Below are positions 1 to 5,555 of a DNA stretch of 15,450 nt, in pieces (within the stretch, counting starts at the first letter, position 1; every line of letters starts with the position of its first letter). The translations under genes and the position numbers were made by a program. The notes under the pieces are model-generated. The model saw nothing but the letters and a program-made list of their open reading frames with translations. It ran no database searches and was not told the DNA's origin. Origin of the DNA: HGM10836 sp045580645 (lineage in GTDB: Bacteria > Bacillota_I > Bacilli_A > RF39 > UBA660); assembly GCA_045580645.1 (NCBI GenBank), contig JAZNOG010000085.1, forward strand, positions 1 through 15,450, given 5' to 3'.

Positions 1-365
1 ATTAAGTATATATATTTTATTAGTCTTATTATAAGTATATTATATATATAAGAGTAAGTATAGGAGAGAGAAGAAGGAAGAAAGTTACTTTTTCGAATTT
101 CTTTTTTTGTGCGAAAAAATATATAAAAAAGATAAAACGCAACAAAAAAATAATAATAAAATAACATATAAAATCAATAAAAGCATTGAAAGAGTAAGAA
201 GAGAAGAGAAAAAGACTTACTGCACAAAAGCCGTATTTTGTGCAATTGGAACAGAAAAGGAAGTACCCCTACCCCTTAGAGAAAAAGCACATTTCCTGTT
301 GTTACCTCCTCAAAAATACGCAACAAAATAAAAATTTGAGGTAAGTCAATCAGATAGACAAAAGC
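1..365. other. AT-rich leader without a supported gene
   Basis: This stretch is AT-rich, with alternating TA runs in its first 55 bases followed by purine-rich blocks. The only + strand open frame starts at a TTG at 107, has no ribosome binding site and is dominated by Lys, Asn and Glu, so I do not accept it as a gene. A hairpin at 221-244 and, on the - strand, an AGGAGG motif at 310-305 are the only structures seen. It is probably the untranslated region between the preceding module and the late operon. Confidence 0.5.
221..244. other. perfect 9-bp inverted repeat (hairpin)
   Basis: TGCACAAAA at 221-229 and TTTTGTGCA at 236-244 are perfect complements around a 6-base loop (GCCGTA). No T-tract follows directly on either strand, so it is not a clear intrinsic terminator. 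It could be an operator for a dimeric regulator of the late promoter about 120 bases downstream, or an RNA hairpin. The role is unknown. Confidence 0.5.
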
Positions 366-393
366 TTGACAATAAAAAAAAATCTGTTAAGAT
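366..393 (+). promoter_or_regulatory. candidate sigma70-type late promoter
   Basis: A perfect -35 box TTGACA lies at 366-371. After a 16-base A-rich spacer comes TAAGAT at 388-393, matching the -10 consensus at four of six positions. Transcription would start near 400, about 45 bases before the first late gene (small terminase). The position at the head of the late operon supports it; the imperfect -10 suggests help from an activator. Confidence 0.45.
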
Positions 394-428
394 AAAGATA
401 AAGGAAAGAGAATAAAAAGAAAGAGAAT

Positions 429-446
429 AGAGGTGTAGTACAAAGG
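429..446 (+). promoter_or_regulatory. ribosome binding site with AGG start codon (terS)
   Basis: AGAGGTG at 429-435 is a Shine-Dalgarno-like sequence 8 bases before the in-frame AGG at 444-446. The frame has no ATG, GTG or TTG between its upstream stop (TAA at 399-401) and a GTG at 471, and that GTG has no ribosome binding site. The AGG belongs to AAAGGAG, so it also looks like a Shine-Dalgarno itself. A second in-frame AGG at 402 has no ribosome binding site. Confidence 0.6.
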
Positions 447-1145
447 AGTTTAAAAGAGTATAACGAACAAGTGAGAATAGAGAATAAGCAAGCAGTAAGA
501 ATAATAGAGAAAGAGTATGTAGAAGAAGTACTAGGGGGATTAGAAACAGCAATAGAAGAAAAGAGAAAAGAGATAGAAGATAAGTTAACGAAATATTTTG
601 AAGAGAATAAGACAAAGGAGTATACAAAGGATGGTACTCCTTATGATGTTGCGAACAAGAATCCAATAGTAATCCAGAAGTATTTTTTTCAGAGTTTAAA
701 TCCATTAGTAAATAAAGAGCCTATGTATAGTGCAGAGAAGTTAGGTATAGTATGGCAGTTATATGAAGAGATGGTAGGAAAAATAAGTGCTAAGATAGGG
801 GTAATAGTACCTAGTTTAAGTAGTTTTTGTAGTTTTGCAGGAATAAGATTAAGTACATTTAAGCAGTATAAGCAAAGTGTAGATGAAGATATGAGGATAG
901 TAGTAGAGAAGATAGAAGATGGATGTTTTGATAGCAATCTAACATTAGCACAGATGGGGTATATTAAAGAGAGAAGTACAGTATATAGAATGAAGAGTGA
1001 GCAAGAGAGAGTAGAAAAAGAGATGCCATCAATACATATACACAATGAGGGTGTGGATTTAGGAGATATAAACAGGAGATTACAAGAATTAAAGGGATTT
1101 AAAGAGAAGAAACAGATGATAGAGGGGGAGTTAGTTAAGGAGTAA
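444..1145 (+). CDS. terS: terminase small subunit (AGG start)
   Basis: Likely small terminase subunit, which recognises phage DNA at the packaging site and loads the large subunit. The protein is 233 residues if begun at AGG 444. The N-terminal part is highly charged and helical (Glu/Lys-rich, residues about 10-50). The middle (about 100-190) is a mixed helical region, and a short basic-acidic tail ends near the stop. Size and position directly upstream of, and overlapping, the large terminase support the call; I see no diagnostic motif, so the assignment is mainly contextual. The start is chosen at AGG because the residues after it (SLKEYNEQ) look like a normal N-terminus, a ribosome binding site sits 8 bases upstream, and the only conventional in-frame start (GTG 471) lacks one. 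The stop overlaps the AGG start of the large subunit by 8 bases. Internal AGG codons are present, for example in the MRIVVE stretch, and are presumably read as Arg. Confidence 0.7.
   Translation, partial: RSLKEYNEQVRIENKQAVRIIEKEYVEEVLGGLETAIEEKRKEIEDKLTKYFEENKTKEYTKDGTPYDVANKNPIVIQKYFFQSLNPLVNKEPMYSAEKLGIVWQLYEEMVGKISAKIGVIVPSLSSFCSFAGIRLSTFKQYKQSVDEDMRIVVEKIEDGCFDSNLTLAQMGYIKERSTVYRMKSEQERVEKEMPSIHIHNEGVDLGDINRRLQELKGFKEKKQMIEGELVKE
1124..1140 (+). promoter_or_regulatory. ribosome binding site with AGG start codon (terL)
   Basis: GGGGGAG at 1124-1130 is followed by a 7-base spacer and AGG at 1138-1140. The large terminase frame has an in-frame TAG at 1132-1134, so only one codon (TTA) separates that stop from AGG. 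The next conventional start is ATG 1249, 37 codons later and without a good ribosome binding site. Confidence 0.8.
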
Positions 1146-2904
1146 TAACGAGACCTATAATGAGAAAGAGATAAGAGAGACGATAGATGGTATATTTGAT
1201 GTAATAAACAAGAACTTTTCCAACAAGTATGTAGCAAGAAGATTAAAGATGGCTGAGATATATACTTTGATGAATGACCTTAAAGGACTATTTGATATTT
1301 ACACCGAATTAAACGCACGAGAATGTGGTAAATTAGCGATAAAAAGTTATATTAGACTAATTAATCTACTTGTCGAAATAGACACGTCTAAAGACAGAAT
1401 AATTAAGTATCACGACCATTTAGAAAATGCATATAGGATAGCTGGGAGAGTATCTTTAGAACATTTTATAATATACTATGAGTGGTATGAAACAGAAAAA
1501 CTATTAGAAGATAGATATGAGATTCTCGAGGGATATTGTTATTATCTAAACAGGATGTGCTTTGACAGGTCCTTTGAAGGTATAATAGCTAATTTACCTT
1601 CTGGATATGGTAAATCTCGTATGGTAAGATTCTATGAAGCATTTAGACTAGGAATAGAAAATGATGGTACATTCTTGGCACTATGTTCTAACGATGATTT
1701 AATTAAAGGGCAAAGTAGGTCCGTAATAGATATAATAAAGAGTCCTAGATATGGGGAAGTATTTACACATCTGAAGTATAACAAAGAAGATAAAGAGTTT
1801 TTCTTAAAGGAAACAGATGGAGAATGGAAATTAAAGAAGTGTAAGATGCTGGCTACATACTATGCATCATCTACAAGAACAAACGTAGTAGGTATAAGAG
1901 CAAGTTTAAGTATAGATATAGATGACTTGTATGCAGACCCTAAAGAAGCTCAAAATGATAAACTAAACAAAGAATACTACGATAAGTTTGTAACTGTATG
2001 GAGAAAAAGATATGTACAAAACAGAAAACCACAGATAGTTGTAACAGGTACAATGTGGAGTGCAACAGACTTTTTAACTAGATTAATTGTACAATGGGAA
2101 AGAGAAAGCGAATTTATACCAGACCCTAACCATAAATATTGCAGAATAAGTAAAGATGGAAAAAGAGTTATAATACAAGTGCCAGCATTAGACTATGAAA
2201 CAGATGAAAGTACTTGTCCAAAGATAAAGAGTACAGAAGAATTGAGAAAAGAACGTGAGACAATGGATAGATACTTATGGGAGACCAACTTCCAACAAAG
2301 ACCAACATCTCCTGAAGGAATGGTTTTTGATTACGAGAAGTTAAAGACATATGATTTTCTACCTAAATTTGATTCAGAACACTCTTATGCATCACTTGAC
2401 CCTTCGAGAAAAGGTAATGACTTCTTATCAATGCCAATTTTTAAGAAACATGAAGGAAAATTCTATTTAACAGACATATTATTCAGTAAAACATCAGTAA
2501 AATATCTATATGATGACATAGTAAATAAGATAATAGATAACAAAGTTATGGCATTAGTTGTCGAAAATAACACAGACACATCATTAAAAGAGGTTTTAGA
2601 AGGAAAATTACACAACAAAGGCTATTATGGCTGTGTAATTTATGAAAAATATGCTGTAACAAACAAAGAAGTCAGAATAAATGATATGAAAGACTTAATT
2701 GTTGATAAAATAATATTTCCTAACAGGAATAAGTTCGGAAAAAATACAGATATGGGAAGAGCTATGGAACAATTAACATCATATTCGTTCGATTTCCCTA
2801 ATAGACATGATGATATGCCAGATAGTCTTGCGTTATTTGGAGACCAAATAATTTTAGAGAATGCAATTCCACAAAAAGCAGAGCCAATGAGACGAAGATT
2901 TTAA
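1138..2904 (+). CDS. terL: terminase large subunit, ATPase-nuclease (AGG start)
   Basis: Large terminase subunit, the motor that translocates DNA into the prohead and cuts the concatemer. The full protein from AGG 1138 is 588 residues, normal for the family. A Walker A motif (PSGYGKSR) lies near residue 154-161. A Walker B-like segment (SIDIDDLYAD) lies near 256-265. The C-terminal RNase H-like nuclease shows the expected acidic residues in YASLDPSRKGND, ALVVENN and RHDDMPDSLAL. If translation began at ATG 1249 the protein would lose 37 residues; that stretch is fully open, rich in charged and aromatic residues (NETYNEKEIR...) and flows into the next helix, so I take it as coding. The gene overlaps the end of terS by 8 bases. 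Arg is encoded by internal AGG at 1552 and 1567, so AGG is not purged from the gene. A strong terminator follows. Confidence 0.93.
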   Translation, partial: RSNNETYNEKEIRETIDGIFDVINKNFSNKYVARRLKMAEIYTLMNDLKGLFDIYTELNARECGKLAIKSYIRLINLLVEIDTSKDRIIKYHDHLENAYRIAGRVSLEHFIIYYEWYETEKLLEDRYEILEGYCYYLNRMCFDRSFEGIIANLPSGYGKSRMVRFYEAFRLGIENDGTFLALCSNDDLIKGQSRSVIDIIKSPRYGEVFTHLKYNKEDKEFFLKETDGEWKLKKCKMLATYYASSTRTNVVGIRASLSIDIDDLYADPKEAQNDKLNKEYYDKFVTVWRKRYVQNRKPQIVVTGTMWSATDFLTRLIVQWERESEFIPDPNHKYCRISKDGKRVIIQVPALDYETDESTCPKIKSTEELRKERETMDRYLWETNFQQRPTSPEGMVFDYEKLKTYDFLPKFDSEHSYASLDPSRKGNDFLSMPIFKKHEGKFYLTDILFSKTSVKYLYDDIVNKIIDNKVMALVVENNTDTSLKEVLEGKLHNKGYYGCVIYEKYAVTNKEVRINDMKDLIVDKIIFPNRNKFGKNTDMGRAMEQLTSYSFDFPNRHDDMPDSLALFGDQIILENAIPQKAEPMRRRF

Positions 2905-2908
2905 AGAT

Positions 2909-2936
2909 AGACACGTTAAAAAACGTGTCTTTTTTT
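2909..2936 (+). terminator. intrinsic terminator after terL
   Basis: A perfect 9-bp stem (AGACACGTT at 2909-2917, AACGTGTCT at 2922-2930) with an AAAA loop is followed directly by a run of T. It lies 5 bases after the terL stop. It would separate terminase transcription from the portal-to-tail genes, implying read-through, antitermination or a further promoter downstream. Confidence 0.88.
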
Positions 2937-2970
2937 ATTGAACATTACAAAACTATTACAAAACAGCACT

Positions 2971-3063
2971 ATGTGTGACAATAATTCTAAAAATCTTTTA
3001 AAAGTAATAAATAGCAACTACAATGAAGTCGATATAAGAGAAGAAATGGAGGAGTTACTGTGA
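2971..3063 (+). CDS. possible 30-residue leader peptide before portal
   Basis: An open frame from ATG 2971 encodes 30 residues (MCDNNSKNLL ... EEMEELL) and ends in TGA at 3061-3063, overlapping the GTG start of the portal gene by 4 bases. There is no clear ribosome binding site before the ATG, which weakens the case. The stop/start overlap and the portal ribosome binding site lying inside its last codons are what translational coupling would look like. I do not recognise the peptide. It may be a true short ORF or chance. Confidence 0.35.
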   Translation: MCDNNSKNLLKVINSNYNEVDIREEMEELL

Positions 3064-4577
3064 GTTCTTACTTAGGTTCTAATCGAAATAAATATGGTAG
3101 ACAGACAATATTTATAAACCAAACTGAGAAATCTCTTTTAGGTTTAAGTAATGCAAAACTAAAAGAAGTTCTAAGTGATTATATTCCTACGATAATAGCA
3201 ATACATGAAGAAAACAGGAAACGAATCCAATACTTATGGGATTATTATTTAGGAAATCAAGATATTTATGAAAAAGTAAAGACAACAAGACCAGAGATTA
3301 ACAATACAAAAGTTGAAAACTGGGCTTACGCAATAATAGATTTTAAAAAAGCATGGCAACTTGGAAATCCAATCCAGTATGTAATGCTAAATGATTCTTC
3401 AAGTAATGAGATAGAAATACTAAATAAATATGCCAGATATGAAAATAAAGAGTCTAAAGACCAAATGATTTATGAAGATATTTTAGTAACTGGTAGAGGC
3501 TTCAGATATATAGCACCAAATAAGATTACAGATGATGACGAAGCTCCGTTTGAAATCTTAAATGTGGATAGAGATAGCTGTGAAGTTATTTATTCTGCAG
3601 ATATGGAACATAAGCAATTATTTAGTGTAATCATCACATATATGGAGAAAGTAATTCGTACTGAAGAAGAAGAGAGAAAGATATATTATCCACAAATTAA
3701 TATTTATCTAAGAAATAAGAGATTAGTTTGTGATTATATCGAGGAAAAAGTAGTTTGGGCTAAGAAAGTAGACCCTATTATCCTAAATGAGCATTTAATT
3801 GCTGAATATTACGTTAATAGAGACAGAATCTCATTAATTGAGATAGGTAAGGATTTATTTGATGGAATAAATCAATTAGAATCATTAGATTTTGATGATA
3901 TGGAACAATTCGTAAATGCAATCATGGTGTTTACAAATGCAAAAGTTGATGAAGAAGGAATAGAAGAAATAAGAAAATTAGGAGCAGTAAATATCAAATC
4001 TACTGAAAACAGAAAAGCAAGTGTAGATTTATTACAAAACAGATTGAATGCATCTGATACACAAGTCTTCTATACAAGATTGTTAACAAGTTTACATCAA
4101 ATTTTAGGTATTCCAATGGCAACAGACAGTGGTTCTTTAAGCACAGGAGATACAGGAAAAGCAAAGATGACAGGACAAGGTTATACAAGTGCTGGAATTA
4201 GAGCAAAAACAGATGAAACCATGTTTAAAATGTGTGACTTTAACGCATTAAAGATAATCTTAAAAATCTGCAAAGGCAATGATAAGAGTGAGATTAGCAC
4301 ATTAAAAGCTAGTGATATTGATAGCAAGATGAATAGAGATATGTCAGATAATCTATTAGTTAAAACACAAGGATTAATGAATTTACTAACAGCAGGAGTT
4401 CCAATAGATTATGCAATACCGATAGTAAATCTATTCGGAGATAGCAATGCAGTAGCAAAAGATATGAAACAGGAAAAAGAAGAACAAAAACAAATGCAAA
4501 TAAACAATAATCAAAAAATAAATGAACAAAACAATAAAATACAGAATGCAAGTCAATTAGATTTGCAAAATCAATAA
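3060..4577 (+). CDS. portal protein, SPP1 gp6-like
   Basis: Portal protein: a dodecameric ring at the special capsid vertex through which DNA enters and leaves, and the docking point for terminase and connector. The 505 residues match the SPP1 gp6-like portal family in size. The N-terminal region carries the typical segment around YYLGNQDIY and VENWAYAIIDFKKAWQLGNP. A long region with YVNRDRISLIEIG, a helical stem region and a Gln/Asn-rich C-terminal tail follow. The start is GTG at 3060 with GGAGGAG 6 bases upstream; no AGG or ATG competes. It is therefore a conventional-start gene between AGG-start neighbours. It is downstream of the terL terminator and upstream of the tRNA island. Confidence 0.92.
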   Translation: MSSYLGSNRNKYGRQTIFINQTEKSLLGLSNAKLKEVLSDYIPTIIAIHEENRKRIQYLWDYYLGNQDIYEKVKTTRPEINNTKVENWAYAIIDFKKAWQLGNPIQYVMLNDSSSNEIEILNKYARYENKESKDQMIYEDILVTGRGFRYIAPNKITDDDEAPFEILNVDRDSCEVIYSADMEHKQLFSVIITYMEKVIRTEEEERKIYYPQINIYLRNKRLVCDYIEEKVVWAKKVDPIILNEHLIAEYYVNRDRISLIEIGKDLFDGINQLESLDFDDMEQFVNAIMVFTNAKVDEEGIEEIRKLGAVNIKSTENRKASVDLLQNRLNASDTQVFYTRLLTSLHQILGIPMATDSGSLSTGDTGKAKMTGQGYTSAGIRAKTDETMFKMCDFNALKIILKICKGNDKSEISTLKASDIDSKMNRDMSDNLLVKTQGLMNLLTAGVPIDYAIPIVNLFGDSNAVAKDMKQEKEEQKQMQINNNQKINEQNNKIQNASQLDLQNQ

Positions 4578-4584
4578 GTTTGAT

Positions 4585-4604
4585 AACTTTTCTAAAAAGT
4601 TTTT
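4585..4604 (+). terminator. weak hairpin after portal gene
   Basis: AACTTTT (4585-4591) can pair with AAAAGTT (4595-4601) across a 3-base loop, followed by a short T run interrupted by C. The stem is mostly A-T and the T-tract short, so at best this is a weak terminator or attenuator between the portal gene and the tRNA island. Confidence 0.3.
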
Positions 4605-4606
4605 CA

Positions 4607-4612
4607 TATAAT
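4607..4612 (+). promoter_or_regulatory. perfect -10 box upstream of the tRNA island
   Basis: TATAAT occurs at 4607-4612, about 85 bases before the first tRNA. No good -35 lies at 16-18 bases: the nearest TTGATA (4580-4585) is 21 bases away. In such AT-rich DNA a lone TATAAT can be chance. If real, it would let the tRNAs be made independently of late read-through. Confidence 0.25.
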
Positions 4613-4642
4613 CATCCTTTTTTAATACTCAAATATATCCTG

Positions 4643-4671
4643 CTACATACGACACAAAATGTCATATGTAG
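4643..4671 (+). other. hairpin upstream of the tRNA genes
   Basis: CTACATA (4643-4649) pairs with TATGTAG (4665-4671), and inside it GACA (4651-4654) pairs with TGTC (4660-4663) around a 5-base loop, with a single C/A mismatch between the stems. This is an 11-bp imperfect hairpin 26 bases before the first tRNA. It lacks a T-tract, so it is not a terminator. It might guide processing of the tRNA precursor or protect its 5' end. Confidence 0.5.
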
Positions 4672-4697
4672 TGGGGTAATATGAGTAAAAGTTACAT

Positions 4698-4771
4698 CGC
4701 GAATTGGAGAAATGGTATCTCGTTGGTCTCCTTAGCCAAAGTCGGCAGTTCGATTCTGTCATTCGCAACCA
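4698..4771 (+). tRNA. initiator-type tRNA with anticodon CCT (reads AGG)
   Basis: A complete 74-base cloverleaf. Acceptor CGCGAAT (4698-4704) pairs with ATTCGCA (4761-4767) except for C1/A72. D stem GAGA/TCTC with loop AATGGTA; anticodon stem TTGGT/GCCAA; loop CTCCTTA (4728-4734) with anticodon CCT at 4730-4732; variable loop AGTC; T stem GGCAG/CTGTC with loop TTCGATT; A73 and encoded CCA (4769-4771). The C1/A72 mismatch, the A11:T24 pair, the G2C3G4:C69G70C71 acceptor pairs and the G29:C41 and G30:C40 pairs are hallmarks of bacterial initiator tRNA; the C1/A72 mismatch governs formylation and exclusion from elongation. The third anticodon-stem pair is T31.G39, not G:C. Position 37 is T, where tRNAs nearly always have a purine. 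A routine caller would name it tRNA-Arg(CCT). I infer an initiator re-targeted to the AGG start codons of seven genes here. The charged amino acid is unknown. Confidence 0.9.
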
Positions 4772-4776
4772 AATAT

Positions 4777-4850
4777 ATAGGTTTAGTGTAAGGGTAACAC
4801 AATGGTCTCCAAAACCATTAATTGAGGTTCAAATCCTTAAACCTGTGCCA
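4777..4850 (+). tRNA. tRNA-Trp (anticodon CCA)
   Basis: Complete cloverleaf: acceptor ATAGGTT (4777-4783) with AACCTGT (4840-4846) including one T.G pair; T8 A9; D stem GTGT/ACAC; anticodon stem ATGGT/ACCAT with loop CTCCAAA and anticodon CCA (4809-4811); T stem TGAGG/CCTTA with loop TTCAAAT; discriminator G73 and encoded CCA. The loop and G73 match bacterial tRNA-Trp. It lies 5 bases after the CCT tRNA, so both are probably cut from one precursor. The anticodon reads UGG only; TGA stops are used nearby, so no TGA recoding is implied. Confidence 0.93.
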
Positions 4851-4925
4851 AGCTTATAAAAGCGAAAATTTCAAAAATCTTTTAGGTTGGTTCGCCGTAT
4901 TAAAGAACTGTAAGGAGAGAAAGAA
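4851..4925 (+). other. spacer between tRNAs and scaffold gene
   Basis: This gap has no gene. It ends with the ribosome binding site AAGGAG (4912-4917), 8 bases before the ATG of the scaffold gene. No convincing hairpin or promoter is visible, so the scaffold gene is likely on the same transcript as the tRNAs. Confidence 0.4.
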
Positions 4926-5525
4926 ATGAATAGAGAAGAGGTAAGAAAATTATTAGGGGAAGGTGCAACAGAAGAACAAATTAGTGCTGTATTAAACAAA
5001 TTCCATACAGAACAAAAAGGTTTAACTGAGCAAATTTCAAACTTGCAAGGACAAGTAACAAATTTAACAACTGAAAAAAAAGAGTTGTTGGGTTACAAAG
5101 ACCAAATAGCAGAGATTCAAAAAGCTAATATGACTAAAGAGCAATTAATCGAAGCTAAAGAAAAAGAATTAGACACAAAAATAAAAAGTGCCAATTTATT
5201 AACAAATTCTATTAAAGCAAAATCAATTCTTGTTGGAGCTGGAATTGGAGAAGAGGATGCTGATAAATTAGTTGCTTCAATAGTAAAAGAAGATGAACAA
5301 GCTACTATTACTGGAGCTACATTATTTGCAAATCAATTCAATAATATTAAAGAATCAACAGCAAAACAAACAAGAGAAGAACTTGCAAACTTGGATTTAA
5401 AACCAAATCCTAGTAACATACCACCAAGCACAAACGCAATGACTTGGGAAGAATTTAGCAAATTAAGCGAATCAGAGCAAAATAAATTTGCTGAAGAAAA
5501 TCCTGAAGAATTTGCAAAATTATAA
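4926..5525 (+). CDS. capsid scaffolding protein
   Basis: Scaffolding protein that guides assembly of the procapsid shell and then leaves. It has 199 residues. The N-terminal half (about 30-85) is a heptad-like, Gln/Lys/Glu-rich coiled coil (QISNLQGQVTNLTTEKKELL), the middle is a helical Ala/Lys segment, and the C-terminus is a short acidic helix (TWEEFSKLSESEQ ...), the usual capsid-binding end. Position directly before the major capsid gene is typical. ATG 4926 has AAGGAG 8 bases upstream, and an in-frame TAA at 4911 excludes earlier starts. It is thus an AUG gene immediately before an AGG gene (major capsid), with 27 bases between them. Confidence 0.85.
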   Translation: MNREEVRKLLGEGATEEQISAVLNKFHTEQKGLTEQISNLQGQVTNLTTEKKELLGYKDQIAEIQKANMTKEQLIEAKEKELDTKIKSANLLTNSIKAKSILVGAGIGEEDADKLVASIVKEDEQATITGATLFANQFNNIKESTAKQTREELANLDLKPNPSNIPPSTNAMTWEEFSKLSESEQNKFAEENPEEFAKL

Positions 5526-5539
5526 AATATGAAATAATA

Positions 5540-5555
5540 GGAGGAAATTACAAGG
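5540..5555 (+). promoter_or_regulatory. ribosome binding site with AGG start codon (major capsid)
   Basis: GGAGG at 5540-5544, an 8-base spacer, then AGG at 5553-5555. An in-frame TAG at 5538-5540 leaves only GAG, GAA, ATT and ACA before AGG. The next ATG is at 5634, 27 codons into conserved-looking coding sequence and without a ribosome binding site. Changing one base (AGG to ATG) would give a textbook start, ATGGCAAAA. Confidence 0.9.

Noticed and set aside
107..331. ORF of 74 codons from TTG 107
   Set aside because: No ribosome binding site, low-complexity Lys/Asn/Glu composition in an AT-rich leader.
471..473. GTG 471 as start of terS
   Set aside because: No Shine-Dalgarno upstream; the frame extends to an AGG with one.
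346..1237. Long - strand ORFs opposite terS (346-705 and 689-1237)
   Set aside because: Leu/Ser-rich shadows of the purine-rich coding strand, without plausible starts; the + strand has a better gene. The same holds for the other - strand ORFs across the window.
1249..1251. ATG 1249 as start of terL
   Set aside because: No good ribosome binding site; 37 coding-like codons precede it back to the AGG with GGGGGAG upstream.
4580..4612. TTGATA plus TATAAT as a full promoter for the tRNAs
   Set aside because: The spacer is 21 bases, too long; only the -10 box was kept, at low confidence.
4698..4771. Calling this simply a tRNA-Arg(CCT) elongator
   Set aside because: The anticodon alone would say so, but the C1/A72 mismatch, A11:T24 and GCAACCA end are initiator features and the operon has seven AGG starts. 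Arginine charging remains possible; an ordinary elongator role seems unlikely.
4681..4791. ORF of 36 codons from ATG 4681 running through the CCT tRNA
   Set aside because: It has GGGG a few bases upstream, but the frame is read through a well-formed tRNA and the peptide resembles nothing I know; probably chance.
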